Assembly: GCF_008312885.1 (NCBI RefSeq) | Contig: NZ_VSSO01000002.1 | Coordinates: forward strand, 359,846-423,845 | DNA: 64,000 nucleotides | DNA from: Lolliginicoccus suaedae | GTDB lineage: Bacteria; Actinomycetota; Actinomycetes; Mycobacteriales; Mycobacteriaceae | Direction: 5' to 3' | Part shown: positions 38,184-47,109 of the stretch, in pieces | Layout: the number at the start of each line of letters is the position of its first letter | Position numbering within the stretch: position 1 is the first letter of the stretch | Translations under genes and position numbers: made by a program | Notes under the pieces: generated by a model | What the model saw: the letters and a program-made list of their open reading frames with translations, nothing else | What the model was told of the DNA's origin: nothing | Databases searched by the model: none

Positions 38184-39008
38184 GTGCACGACCCTCGCTA
38201 CCCACGCCCGCGACGTCCGCGTCGGCTCCCGCACCCGCCCGAGGTGTATCGCCGGCGCCGCATCGTGGCGGCTGCTGTCGTGCTGCTCCTCGTCCTTGCG
38301 TTGATCGTGGGGATCATCCTCGGTGTCCTCGCGTTGTTCCGCGGCGGGGACGAGCCATCCCCCTCGGCTGCGGCGAGCACCAGCACGTCCGAGCAGGATG
38401 ACACGGACGAGCAGGCGGCGGAGCCAGGCGATTCGCAGGATGGCAAAGAGCCCGAGGAACTCGTCGAGGAGACCCCCTCGGAGGATCCTGACGGAAGCTC
38501 CGAGGGATCCGATGACCTCGAGGATGAGCCCAAGGTCGCGGAGGGCCCGTGCAAGGATGAATCGATCACGGTTCGCGCCACGATCGATCGCGCCGAGTAC
38601 CTCGTGGGCGATCAGCCCCGGTTCGGCATCGTCGTCACCAACATCGGCGATACGACCTGCGCGCGCGATCTCGGTCCCGCGGTGCAGCAGGTGACGGTCC
38701 GCACGGTCGAGGGCGATCGCCGCACCTGGGTGAACACGGACTGCGCGCCCAGCACGGGCCGCGATGTGTGGACCCTCGCCCCCGGGGACCAGGTCGCGTT
38801 CGCGATCACCTGGTCCGGCACGTCCTCGGCACCCGGCTGCTCGGGATCGCGCAACCCTGTGGCGCCGGGCGAGTACCGCGTGATGGCGCAGGTCGGTGCG
38901 GTGGAATCCGAGCCGGTCCAGTTCTCTGTCATCGACCCATCGGTTCCCGAGCCCGAGCCGGAGGCAGCGTTGCCGAGCCCGCTGCCGCCATCGCCGCCCG
39001 CGGGCTAG
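38184..39008 (+). CDS. Membrane-anchored extracytoplasmic protein (Rv3587c-like)
   Basis: 274 residues. A basic, Pro-rich cytoplasmic N terminus ([20 protein letters not shown]) is followed by one membrane segment (about 30-50) and an acidic Ser/Glu/Asp linker (about 58-118). A beta-rich domain with two Cys pairs follows, and the C terminus is Pro-rich. The same layout occurs in Rv3587c orthologues between the carbonic anhydrase and disA. Function unknown; the fold looks immunoglobulin-like ([24 protein letters not shown]). TACCGT at 38171-38176, 7 bases before GTG 38184, suggests a leaderless start. The TAG stop shares the sequence CTAG with the convergent disA stop. Confidence 0.75.
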   Translation: MHDPRYPRPRRPRRLPHPPEVYRRRRIVAAAVVLLLVLALIVGIILGVLALFRGGDEPSPSAAASTSTSEQDDTDEQAAEPGDSQDGKEPEELVEETPSEDPDGSSEGSDDLEDEPKVAEGPCKDESITVRATIDRAEYLVGDQPRFGIVVTNIGDTTCARDLGPAVQQVTVRTVEGDRRTWVNTDCAPSTGRDVWTLAPGDQVAFAITWSGTSSAPGCSGSRNPVAPGEYRVMAQVGAVESEPVQFSVIDPSVPEPEPEAALPSPLPPSPPAG

Positions 39009-40084
39009 AAGCGATCCTCGAGAGTGGAGCTAGCGAGCCTCGATAGCTCATCGGCGATCATCCGGGCACGGTAGGAACTGATCCCCTCCACCGTGTGGAG
39101 CTTCTCGGGCCGCGCGGCGAGCAATGCCTGCAGAGAACCGAAGGCCTCGACGAGCTGCTCGATCTGGGAGATCGGCACTTTCGGGAGCTGCGCGAGGAAG
39201 CGATAGCCACGCGGAGACACCGTCATCTCGTGGGAATCAGCGGGAGTGTCATGCCCGAGCAGGCGGGCGAGCGCACTGAGATCGAGCAGCATCGCATCGG
39301 ATAGCCCGGCGAGCTGCGCCGCGACCTCGTTGGCATCAGCGAGGGCCGGTGCGCCCTGGTGAGGAAGGTAGTCGCGCAGCACGACGCGCAGCAGCTGGTC
39401 GTTGTCGCCGAGCAGCTCGACGAGCTGGAGCGCTACCTGGCGCCCGTCCGTGCCCAGCTCGATGACGGCCCGGTCGATCTCGATGGCGATGCGCCGGACC
39501 ATCTCGCAGCGCTGGATGACGAGCAGCACGTCACGGAGGCTGACGACGTCATCGAGCTCCTCCACGGTGAGCGCGCGGGTGGCGGAATCGAGCCGGTTCT
39601 TGTAGCGCTCGAGGGTGGCGATGGCCTGGTTCGCGCGGGACAGGATCGTCGCGGAATCCTCGAGGACGTGCCGCTGGCCCTGGGTATAGACGGTCGCGAT
39701 GCCCATCGATTGGCTCACCGAGATGACGGGATGGCCGGTGTGGTGCGCGGTGCGCTCCGCGGTGCGGTGCCGTGTTCCCGTCTCGGTGCTCGCGATCGTC
39801 GGGTCCGGAACGAGGTGCACGTTGGCCCGGACGATGCGCGTGCCGTCCGCGGAGAGCACGACTGCTCCGTCCATCTTGGCGAGCTCGCGAAGACGGGTTG
39901 CCGCGAACTCCACATCGAGGCTGAATCCGCCGTCGCAGATCTGCTCGACGATCTCGTCGTGGCCGAGCACGATGAGCGCGCCGGTGCGTCCGCGAAGGAT
40001 CCGCTCAAGAGCGTCCCGCAGGCCTGTCCCCGGCGCGAGGCGGGCGATGGTGGAGAGATCGGGGGAAAGGGCTCGTTGCGCCAC
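39005..40084 (-). CDS. disA: DNA integrity scanning diadenylate cyclase DisA
   Basis: 359 residues. It makes cyclic di-AMP from two ATP and scans DNA for branched structures. The DAC domain holds the DGA motif ([12 protein letters not shown]) and the RHR motif ([11 protein letters not shown]). Then come a helical spine and a C-terminal helix-hairpin-helix domain ([20 protein letters not shown]) that binds DNA. It is the length of mycobacterial DisA. Upstream, radA is transcribed in the same direction with a gap of about 100 bp, so the two are probably one operon. In B. subtilis RadA modulates DisA activity. Confidence 0.95.
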   Translation of the reverse strand: MAQRALSPDLSTIARLAPGTGLRDALERILRGRTGALIVLGHDEIVEQICDGGFSLDVEFAATRLRELAKMDGAVVLSADGTRIVRANVHLVPDPTIASTETGTRHRTAERTAHHTGHPVISVSQSMGIATVYTQGQRHVLEDSATILSRANQAIATLERYKNRLDSATRALTVEELDDVVSLRDVLLVIQRCEMVRRIAIEIDRAVIELGTDGRQVALQLVELLGDNDQLLRVVLRDYLPHQGAPALADANEVAAQLAGLSDAMLLDLSALARLLGHDTPADSHEMTVSPRGYRFLAQLPKVPISQIEQLVEAFGSLQALLAARPEKLHTVEGISSYRARMIADELSRLASSTLEDRF

Positions 40085-40187
40085 GGAACGACTCCCTGCC
40101 TGTTCATGAAACTGCTTGCCCAGAATGAAACTTGAATGAAGGCTACTTCAGGCCTGGAAGCGCCGCTCTGCCGCCCCGCGCGGATCG

Positions 40188-41585
40188 CTAGTCGCGCGGC
40201 AGCAGCGCGAGCGCCTCGGCCATGTCCCGGACCCGCAGGGCCTGTACTGATTCGGGCAGTGCCTCGGAATCCGCGGGAACGATGGCACGGGTGAAGCCGA
40301 GGCGCGCCGCCTCCTGGACCCGTCGCGCCACTCCCGGCACCCGCCGCACTTCCCCGGCGAGCCCGACCTCGCCGAGCACCACGGTCTTCTCCGGCAGGGC
40401 GCGGTCCCGCGCGCCCGACGCCACGGCCAGCGCGATGGCGAGGTCCGCGGAGGGCTCGGTGACGCGCATCCCGCCGACCGTCGCCGTGTATACCTCGGAG
40501 CCGGTGAGAGCCACGCCGCAGCGCCGTTCGAGCACCGCGAGGATCATCGCTACGCGGGCCCCGTCGAGGCCGCTCACCGCGCGCCTGGGGGACGGGATCC
40601 CGCTGCCAGCGACCAGGGCCTGCACCTCGCCGAGCAAGGGTCGCTTGCCGTCCATCGCCACGGTGATGGCCGTTCCGGGAACGCTGTGCGCATGATGGTG
40701 CAGGAAGAGCCCGGACGGGTCCGAGACCTCGGCGATGCCGCTGTCCTTCATCTCGAAGCACCCCACCTCATCGGTGGGACCGAACCGGTTCTTGATGCCG
40801 CGCACCATGCGCAGCGTCGAGTTCTTGTCGCCCTCGAATTGCAGGACCACATCGACGATGTGCTCGAGCGATCGCGGCCCGGCGACCGAGCCGTCCTTGG
40901 TGACATGGCCGACCAGCAGGACCGCGATGCCTGTTGACTTCGCCAGCGCCGTCAGCGCATTGGTCACCGCGCGCACCTGCGTCACCCCGCCCGTGGTGCC
41001 CTCGGAGTCCGCCGCTCGCATCGTCTGCACCGAATCGACGATCAGCAGGCTCGGCCCCACCTGCTCGACGTGCCCGAGGATCGTGGCGAGCTCGGACTCC
41101 GCAGCGATCATGACGCGATCATGCAGGGCGCCCATGCGTTCCGCGCGCAGCCGCACCTGCCCCGCGGATTCCTCGCCCGTGACGTAGAGCGCGACATCGT
41201 TATCGGCCCAGCGCCGCACGACCTCGAGGAGGAGCGTGGACTTGCCGACGCCGGGCTCCCCGGCCAGCAGGATCACCGCTCCGGAGACCACGCCGCCGCC
41301 GAGGACCCGGTCAAGCTCGCCGATGCCCGTGGAGCGGGTGACGGCCTGGGTGCCCTCCACCTGGCTCAGGGGCTGCGCGGGGCTGGACGGGAGGAGGCCC
41401 CCGGTGGTCGAGGCCACGCGGGTCTCGGGCAGGGCTGAGCGTTGCAGCGCTGATTTCTGCAGCGCCGAGAGCGCGGGTGCTTCCTCGATGGAGCCCCACG
41501 CGCCGCACTCGGGGCAGCGGCCAGCCCACTTGTAGGTGACGTGCTGGCAGGAGGTGCAGCGGAAGCTCGTTCTGGTTCGGACCAC
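40188..41585 (-). CDS. radA: DNA repair protein RadA
   Basis: 465 residues. It is a RecA-like motor for branch migration in recombination. The N-terminal zinc finger is C-x2-C ... C-x2-C in FRCTSCQHVTYKWAGRCPEC. Walker A is LLAGEPGVGKSTLLLEV and the RadA-specific motif is KNRFGPTDEVGCFEM. The C-terminal Lon-like domain ends in LRVRDMAEALALL. The GTG at 41585 follows a 105-bp gap after the lpqE-like gene on the same strand, with a hairpin between them. It precedes disA. Confidence 0.96.
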   Translation of the reverse strand: MVRTRTSFRCTSCQHVTYKWAGRCPECGAWGSIEEAPALSALQKSALQRSALPETRVASTTGGLLPSSPAQPLSQVEGTQAVTRSTGIGELDRVLGGGVVSGAVILLAGEPGVGKSTLLLEVVRRWADNDVALYVTGEESAGQVRLRAERMGALHDRVMIAAESELATILGHVEQVGPSLLIVDSVQTMRAADSEGTTGGVTQVRAVTNALTALAKSTGIAVLLVGHVTKDGSVAGPRSLEHIVDVVLQFEGDKNSTLRMVRGIKNRFGPTDEVGCFEMKDSGIAEVSDPSGLFLHHHAHSVPGTAITVAMDGKRPLLGEVQALVAGSGIPSPRRAVSGLDGARVAMILAVLERRCGVALTGSEVYTATVGGMRVTEPSADLAIALAVASGARDRALPEKTVVLGEVGLAGEVRRVPGVARRVQEAARLGFTRAIVPADSEALPESVQALRVRDMAEALALLPRD

Positions 41586-41634
41586 AATGCAGCAGGCTAG
41601 TCCATGCCCCTGACATTTCTGGTCCGGACGAGGA

Positions 41635-41664
41635 CCGGCCTGGCACCGAATGGTGCCAGGCCGG
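41635..41664 (-). terminator. Hairpin between the lpqE-like gene and radA
   Basis: A 13-bp stem, CCGGCCTGGCACC (41635-41647) and GGTGCCAGGCCGG (41652-41664), with a 4-nt loop. It lies 27 bp downstream of the lipoprotein gene (stop at 41691), so it separates its transcript from radA. Confidence 0.8.
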
Positions 41665-41690
41665 AATGCATCTCATGCGATGCGCGTGGT

Positions 41691-42305
41691 TCAGTGCCCT
41701 AGCGGCTCGGCAGGCACGTAGGTGCGGTGCGAGGCAGCGCCGGCGTCGATGGGTACGTTCACGGTGACCTCGCCCGCCTCGGCGAAAGTGAAGGTGAACG
41801 GCACGGTCAGCCCGGGGCTCACGTCCGCGCTCATGTTCGACATTTCGATGACCGGGCGGTCCGAGTCCTCCTCGGCGAGCTCCTGCGCCGAGCGGCCCAC
41901 CTCGAGCACGCCGCCCGCGGGGATCTCGAGCTCGGCATCCTCGGGCAGGGCTACCTGCGCCTCGAAGGACTCGATGCTCACGAGGGTGTCGCTCTGCGTC
42001 GCGCTGTTGTTGGCCACGGTGAAGATGAGCTCCGCGGTATCCGCCGATTCGAGCGGATACACGGTCTCGTCGCCATCGAAGGCGACGTGGGCGTTGCGCA
42101 GCGAGAGATCACCGATCTCGATCGCGCTGCCGGTGACCGCAGCGACCTTGGTGCCGGTCTGCGTGACCTGTCCGGCGCCGCAGCCGGTCAGGGCGAGCGC
42201 TGCGCTCGCGCCGAGCGCGAGCGTGATCGCAGCAAGACGGTGCGAGCGCGTGCGCGAGGTGAGCACATCGGCTTGTGCGCGTTGCTGCGCTGTTGACGAA
42301 GTCAC
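41691..42305 (-). CDS. LpqE-like lipoprotein
   Basis: 204 residues. The N terminus is a lipoprotein signal: RLAAITLALGASAALALTGC, with the lipidated Cys at about residue 42. The mature domain is beta-rich and small, with VYPLESADTAELIFTVANNS and DVSPGLTVPFTFTFAEAGEV, similar to PCuAC/DUF461-type copper-handling or adhesion-like folds. It sits in the LpqE (Rv3584) position between radA and carD. The metal-binding Met/His motifs of copper chaperones are not obvious, so function is open. The GTG at 42305 gives a long cytoplasmic lead; a later start closer to the Arg-rich TRSHRLAA segment is possible. Confidence 0.75.
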   Translation of the reverse strand: MTSSTAQQRAQADVLTSRTRSHRLAAITLALGASAALALTGCGAGQVTQTGTKVAAVTGSAIEIGDLSLRNAHVAFDGDETVYPLESADTAELIFTVANNSATQSDTLVSIESFEAQVALPEDAELEIPAGGVLEVGRSAQELAEEDSDRPVIEMSNMSADVSPGLTVPFTFTFAEAGEVTVNVPIDAGAASHRTYVPAEPLGH

Positions 42306-42604
42306 GGTCGGTCCTCCCGGGCTCTTGATGATCGTGGAGCGATGCAGGGCGCATCGTGCGCCGCGCGAACGCTTCCACTATGCAGAGTAGTTGGCCCGGG
42401 ACTGGTCGCGCGCGGTGGGTGGGGTTTCTGGTCGATTTGGTCCGTGGGCATGAGCCGGTCGCGCAGCAGGCCATGGACCGGGCCCCTGGGCGCGCCACCG
42501 AGGCCTGGGGTGTTTGCAACTGCAAGCCCGAAGAACCGCAGGTGAGCGGTGGTGCCCCGGTGTGGAATGCGCTGACCTGCAAGGACGGCATCCATTTAGG
42601 GCAG

Positions 42605-42625
42605 GCTCGTGTTAGCATAGTCATA
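42605..42625 (+). promoter_or_regulatory. Putative extended -10 promoter for carD
   Basis: TGTTAGCAT at 42610-42618 fits an extended -10 (TGn-TAGCAT), which would start transcription near 42625 and leave about 20 nt before carD. The rest of the 340-bp gap 42306-42645 shows no gene; it must also hold the leftward lpqE-like promoter. Confidence 0.45.
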
Positions 42626-42645
42626 TCGAAAGGGGTACGGGACAT

Positions 42646-43131
42646 ATGAATTTCAGGGTCGGAGACACCGTCGTTTATCCCCATCACGGTGCAGCCACGA
42701 TCGATGCTATTGAAACCCGAACCATTCGGGGTGAGCAGAAGGAGTACCTCGTACTGAAGGTTGCCCAGGGCGACCTGACGGTTCGGGTTCCTGCCGCTAA
42801 CGCCGAGTATGTTGGCGTTCGTGACGTTGTTGGCGAGGAAGGCCTCGATCGGGTCTTCCAGGTGCTGCGGGAAGCGCACACCGAGGAGCCGACCAACTGG
42901 TCCCGCCGCTACAAGGCCAACCTGGAGAAGCTTGCTTCCGGGGATGTGAACAAGGTCGCCGAGGTCGTTCGTGACCTGTGGCGCCGCGACCAGGACCGTG
43001 GCCTGTCGGCCGGCGAGAAGAGGATGCTCGCCAAGGCGCGCCAGATCCTCGTCGGCGAGCTCGCTCTCGCGGAAGGCACCGACGACGTCAAGGCTGCGTC
43101 GATGCTTGATGAGGTCCTTGTCGCCTCGTGA
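42646..43131 (+). CDS. carD: RNA polymerase-binding transcription factor CarD
   Basis: 161 residues. It binds the RNA polymerase beta subunit and stabilises open complexes at rRNA and other promoters. The N-terminal RID reads [20 protein letters not shown], and [20 protein letters not shown] continues it. The DNA-binding part is [17 protein letters not shown], with the key Trp85 at the same number as in mycobacteria. The ATG 42646 has a GAAAGGGG site. ispD follows 49 bp later. Confidence 0.97.
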   Translation: MNFRVGDTVVYPHHGAATIDAIETRTIRGEQKEYLVLKVAQGDLTVRVPAANAEYVGVRDVVGEEGLDRVFQVLREAHTEEPTNWSRRYKANLEKLASGDVNKVAEVVRDLWRRDQDRGLSAGEKRMLAKARQILVGELALAEGTDDVKAASMLDEVLVAS

Positions 43132-43180
43132 TGCCGAGGCATCCTGATCCACAATATCCGGGCGCGTAGCATCGCCTGGT

Positions 43181-43876
43181 GTGAATAGCACGTCATCCCG
43201 GACCGTGGCCCTGGTGCCCGCAGCGGGCAAGGGTACTCGTCTCGGTGGGGCGCTCCCGAAGGCTTTCGTGGCCCTCGGTGGGCGCCCCTTATTGTCGTGG
43301 GCGGTGGAGGGGCTGCGTGCCTCTGGCGTGATCGACCACATCATCGTCGTCGCCCCAGCGGATCGCCTAGCCGAGGCCCAGCGGATCGCGGGCCCCCGGG
43401 CCAGCGTCGTTGCGGGTGGAGCGGAGCGCGCGGATTCCGTCCGCGCGGGCCTCGAGGCGCTCGAGGGCGCCCGGCATGTGCTCGTCCACGATGCCGCTCG
43501 GGCGCTCACTCCGGCATCCGTGATCGTCCGGGTCGCCGAGGCCCTCTGGTCGGGGGAGGACGCGGTGATCCCCGTTCTCCCGGTGACCGACACCATCAAG
43601 ATGATCGACGAGCACGGCTACGTGGCGAGCACGCCAGCCCGCAGCGCGCTGCGGGCTGTGCAGACACCTCAAGGATTCAGCGTTGCGGTGCTGCGGGCCG
43701 CGCACGATGCCGCCCTCGCCGCGGCCGACCTCACCGATGACGCGATGGCCTGCGAGCGGCACGGCGTGCCCGTGCGGACCGTTCCCGGCGATCCGCTCGC
43801 CTTCAAGATCACCACGCCGCTCGATCTCCGGCTCGCCGAGGCGCTCGTCGCCGCGCGGCCCGCTCCGGGCATGTGA
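43181..43876 (+). CDS. ispD: 2-C-methyl-D-erythritol 4-phosphate cytidylyltransferase
   Basis: 231 residues. It makes CDP-methylerythritol in the MEP isoprenoid pathway. The CTP loop is [54 protein letters not shown] and [15 protein letters not shown] follow in order. GTG 43181 is 8 bases after TAGCAT (43167-43172), a leaderless pattern. ispF follows directly. Confidence 0.95.
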   Translation: MNSTSSRTVALVPAAGKGTRLGGALPKAFVALGGRPLLSWAVEGLRASGVIDHIIVVAPADRLAEAQRIAGPRASVVAGGAERADSVRAGLEALEGARHVLVHDAARALTPASVIVRVAEALWSGEDAVIPVLPVTDTIKMIDEHGYVASTPARSALRAVQTPQGFSVAVLRAAHDAALAAADLTDDAMACERHGVPVRTVPGDPLAFKITTPLDLRLAEALVAARPAPGM

Positions 43877-43902
43877 CCACGCCAGCGGATAGAGTCTGGG
43901 GC

Positions 43903-44373
43903 GTGATGCGCGTGGGAATCGGAACCGATGTCCATCCGGTCGAGCCTGGCCGGCCCTGCTGGATGGCGGGCTTGCTGTTCGAGGGGGAATCCGGCTGCAC
44001 CGGGCACTCCGATGGCGATGTCGCCGCGCACGCGCTGTGCGACGCGCTGCTCTCCGCGGCAGGGCTCGGTGACCTCGGCGCAGTGTTCGGCACCGGGCGC
44101 CCCGAGCTCGACGGCGTCAGCGGCGCTTCGCTGCTCGCGCAGGTCCGCGACATGCTTGCCGAGTCCGGGTATGCCATCAGCAATGCCGCCGTGCAGGTCA
44201 TCGGGAACCGGCCACGGATCGGGCCGCGCCGCCGCGAGGCCGAGAAGGTCCTGGCCGGGATACTCGGCGCCCCCGTCTCGGTCTCGGCCACCACCACCGA
44301 CGGGCTGGGCCTGACCGGTCGTGGCGAGGGGATAGCCGCCGTCGCGACGGCCCTGATTGCGACAGCTGACTGA
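43903..44373 (+). CDS. ispF: 2-C-methyl-D-erythritol 2,4-cyclodiphosphate synthase
   Basis: 156 residues from GTG 43903. It cyclises CDP-ME 2-phosphate. Zinc ligands are Asp and His in [11 protein letters not shown] and the later His in [14 protein letters not shown]; the CDP-binding end reads [26 protein letters not shown] at 43890-43895 lies 7 bases before this GTG, supporting a leaderless start. A longer start at GTG 43873, overlapping the ispD stop, would add 10 residues that do not match the family. Confidence 0.93.
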   Translation: MMRVGIGTDVHPVEPGRPCWMAGLLFEGESGCTGHSDGDVAAHALCDALLSAAGLGDLGAVFGTGRPELDGVSGASLLAQVRDMLAESGYAISNAAVQVIGNRPRIGPRRREAEKVLAGILGAPVSVSATTTDGLGLTGRGEGIAAVATALIATAD

Positions 44374-44434
44374 TCTGCCGGTCATGCTCGGGGGATTCGA
44401 GAATGCGCGGCCCCACCAAGTACGATGATGCGTT

Positions 44435-45838
44435 GTGACCCTGCGCCTTTTTGACACCGCGACACGCACCCAGCGGGACTTTGCCCCGCTCGTCGACGGC
44501 CAGGTCTCCATCTACCTCTGTGGCGCGACGGTGCAGGGCGAGCCGCACATCGGTCATGTTCGCAGCGGGGTCGCCTTCGATGTGCTCCGCCGCTGGCTCC
44601 TCGCGAAGGGGCACGATGTCCGGTTCGTGCGCAACGTCACCGACATCGACGACAAGATCCTCACCAAGGCGGCCGATGCGGGCCGCCCGTGGTGGGAGTG
44701 GGCCGCCACCTACGAGCGAGCCTTCGATCGGGCCTACGACAAGCTAGGCGTGCTCCCACCATCCGTGGAGCCGCGCGCGACAGGCCACATCACCCAGATG
44801 ATCGAGCTCATCGAGACGCTCATCGAGCGGGGCCACGCATATGCCGCCGGTGGTGATGTGTACTTCGACGTGCGCAGCTTCCCCGAGTACGGCGCGCTGT
44901 CCGGGCATCGCGTCGATGATGTCCACCAGGGCGAGGGCGCTGGCGGGCACAAGCGCGACCAGCGTGACTTCACCCTCTGGAAGGCCGCGAAGCCCGGCGA
45001 GCCCTCCTGGCCGACGCCGTGGGGGCAGGGGCGTCCCGGATGGCATCTCGAGTGCTCCGCGATGGCTGCGGCCTATCTCGGCCCGGATTTCGACATCCAC
45101 TGCGGCGGAATGGACCTCGTCTTCCCGCACCACGAGAATGAGATCGCGCAGAGCCGCTGCGCGGGCGGTGGCTTCGCCCGCTACTGGCTGCACAACGGGT
45201 GGGTCACCCTCGGCGGCGAGAAGATGTCGAAGTCGCTGGGCAACACCTTGTCGATCCCCGCGATGCTCGAGCGGGTGCGCCCGCAGGAACTGCGCTACTA
45301 CCTGGGCAGCGCCCACTACCGGTCCATGCTGGAGTACTCCGAGCATGCCGTCGAGGAGGCCGCAGCGACCTACCGGCGGATCGAGGCGTTCCTGGACCGG
45401 GTCGCGCGACGGGCTGGCGGGATCGCCGTGGGGGAGTGGACCGAGGCATTCGCCGCGGCGCTCGATGATGACCTCGGGGTGCCGGCGGCGCTCGCGGAGA
45501 TCCACACCGTCATCAGCACCGCGAACACGGCTCTCGAGGGCGGCGAGCCCGAACGGGCGCGGGAGCTGGCCGGGCAGGTGCGGGCGATGCTCGCCATCCT
45601 GGGGGTCGATCCGCTCGCTCCGCAATGGCGAGCGGGCCAGGCAGCGCCCGGCAGTGCCGATGCCGCCCACGCGGCGCTCGATGCGCTCGTCCGCGATGAG
45701 CTCGCCCGGCGCCAGCAAGCCCGCGCTGATCGGGACTGGGCCACCGCCGATGCCGTCCGGGACAAGCTCGCCGCGCTCGGCATCATCATCACAGACACAC
45801 CAGATGGGCCGGAGTGGGCCCTGAGGAACGACCACTAG
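44435..45838 (+). CDS. cysS: Cysteinyl-tRNA synthetase
   Basis: 467 residues. Class I synthetase: the HIGH motif is [15 protein letters not shown], the zinc-binding Cys in YLCGATVQG and the later C-H-E cluster in [11 protein letters not shown] and HHENEIAQS are present, and KMSKS occurs in [15 protein letters not shown]. It is the usual length. TACGAT at 44421-44426, 8 bases before GTG 44435, suggests a leaderless mRNA. It is followed 41 bp later by rlmB, the mycobacterial order. Confidence 0.96.
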   Translation: MTLRLFDTATRTQRDFAPLVDGQVSIYLCGATVQGEPHIGHVRSGVAFDVLRRWLLAKGHDVRFVRNVTDIDDKILTKAADAGRPWWEWAATYERAFDRAYDKLGVLPPSVEPRATGHITQMIELIETLIERGHAYAAGGDVYFDVRSFPEYGALSGHRVDDVHQGEGAGGHKRDQRDFTLWKAAKPGEPSWPTPWGQGRPGWHLECSAMAAAYLGPDFDIHCGGMDLVFPHHENEIAQSRCAGGGFARYWLHNGWVTLGGEKMSKSLGNTLSIPAMLERVRPQELRYYLGSAHYRSMLEYSEHAVEEAAATYRRIEAFLDRVARRAGGIAVGEWTEAFAAALDDDLGVPAALAEIHTVISTANTALEGGEPERARELAGQVRAMLAILGVDPLAPQWRAGQAAPGSADAAHAALDALVRDELARRQQARADRDWATADAVRDKLAALGIIITDTPDGPEWALRNDH

Positions 45839-45879
45839 CGCTTCCGCGGTTCGCGCGCGGAAGGAGAACGAGGGACACA

Positions 45880-46848
45880 ATGCCAGGAAACTCCAGCCGC
45901 CGTGGCGCGGTCCGCAAGGCCGGCACCAAGAAGGGCGCGGTCAAGGGCACCGGTGGCAAGCGGCGCCAGGGCCTCGAGGGCCGCGGCGCTACGCCTCCGG
46001 CCGAGGCGAGGGTCGGTCATCCGGCCGCCCGCCGTGCTGCCGCGCAGGCCAAGGCGCGACAGGGCAGGGCCGGCGCCCATGCCGCGCGCCGCAAGGCCGG
46101 GGAGGGGCCCGAGCTCGTGCTCGGCCGCAACCCCGTCGTCGAGTGCCTCCGTGCCGGGGTGCCCGCCACCGCGCTGTACGTCGCGGTGGAGAGCGATCCG
46201 GACGAGCGTGTCACCGAGGCCGTGCAATACGTGGCCAACAAGGGGATCCCGCTGCTCGAGGTGCCCAAGACGGACCTCGATCGGATGACCACCAACGGCA
46301 TGCACCAGGGCATCGCCCTGCAGGTGCCGCCGTATGAGTACATGCATGCCGACGATCTGATGCGTGCCGCCCACGAATCCGCCGATCCAGGGCTCGTCGT
46401 GGTGCTCGACAACATCACCGATCCACGCAACCTCGGCGCTGTCATCCGCTCGACCGCGGCATTCGGCGGCAACGGCGTGCTCATCCCGGAGCGGCGCTCG
46501 GCGAGCGTCACTGCCGTGGCCTGGCGCACCAGCGCCGGGGCAGCCGCCCGCATCCCCGTGGCGCGCGCGACCAACCTCACCCGGACGCTCAAGCATTTCC
46601 AGGAGAACGGCTACTTCGTGGTGGGCCTCGACACCGAGGGCGCGGTCCCGCTCGATGAGTTCACCAGCGTTGATGTGCCGCTGGTGATCGTTGTTGGTTC
46701 CGAGGGCAAGGGCCTGTCCCGGCTGGTCCGCGAGACCTGCGATGTGATCGTCAGCGTCCCGATGGCCGGCGTCGTCGAGTCGCTCAACGCCTCGGTGGCG
46801 GCAGGCGTCGTGCTGGCCGATATCGCCCGGCAGCGTCGTCGGCTCTGA
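45880..46848 (+). CDS. rlmB: 23S rRNA (guanosine-2'-O)-methyltransferase, TrmH/RlmB type
   Basis: 322 residues. A basic N-terminal extension (about 1-85, rich in Arg, Lys and Ala) precedes a substrate-binding domain ([20 protein letters not shown]) and a SPOUT methyltransferase domain. The latter has [39 protein letters not shown] and the knot end [16 protein letters not shown]. It methylates a peptidyl-transferase loop guanosine. ATG 45880 has an AAGGAG site, though somewhat far upstream. In the Rv3579c position. Confidence 0.92.
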   Translation: MPGNSSRRGAVRKAGTKKGAVKGTGGKRRQGLEGRGATPPAEARVGHPAARRAAAQAKARQGRAGAHAARRKAGEGPELVLGRNPVVECLRAGVPATALYVAVESDPDERVTEAVQYVANKGIPLLEVPKTDLDRMTTNGMHQGIALQVPPYEYMHADDLMRAAHESADPGLVVVLDNITDPRNLGAVIRSTAAFGGNGVLIPERRSASVTAVAWRTSAGAAARIPVARATNLTRTLKHFQENGYFVVGLDTEGAVPLDEFTSVDVPLVIVVGSEGKGLSRLVRETCDVIVSVPMAGVVESLNASVAAGVVLADIARQRRRL

Positions 46849-46966
46849 GTGGCCATATAGGGGAGTAGCCGCGCTGGGCTTGGCCGCGCGGGGCGAGTCG
46901 GACTGGCTGCTGGGATACCAGTGGCGGGCCCAGCGAGTCTGGCAGCGGGCAGATGCCGCGCAGAAG

Positions 46967-47034
46967 ATCTGCTGGTTGTTGTCAACATCCGGCAGTGTGT
47001 GCCGCGGCGTGCCGCGTGACATTCACCAGCAGCT
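46967..47034. repeat. Dispersed palindromic repeat, family 2, copy A
   Basis: Nested inverted repeats: CTGCTGGT (46969-46976) with ACCAGCAG (47025-47032), and TGTCA (46980-46984) with TGACA (47017-47021). The core CGCGGCGTGCCGCGTGACA (47003-47021) recurs with one change in copy B at 55651-55669. It lies between the convergent rlmB and acyl-CoA oxidase-like genes. Confidence 0.8.
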
Positions 47035-47060
47035 TTGCGAATACCTGGCTCACGCAAGGA

Positions 47061-47093
47061 GAGGGCCCCGGCGCTAGTCCCGCCGGGGCCCTC
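47061..47093. terminator. Bidirectional terminator
   Basis: A perfect 13-bp stem, GAGGGCCCCGGCG (47061-47073) and CGCCGGGGCCCTC (47081-47093), with a 7-nt loop followed by a short T run. It lies just past the leftward acyl-CoA oxidase-like stop at 47110. Confidence 0.88.
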
Positions 47094-47109
47094 CGTTTCA
47101 GCATGGAGA

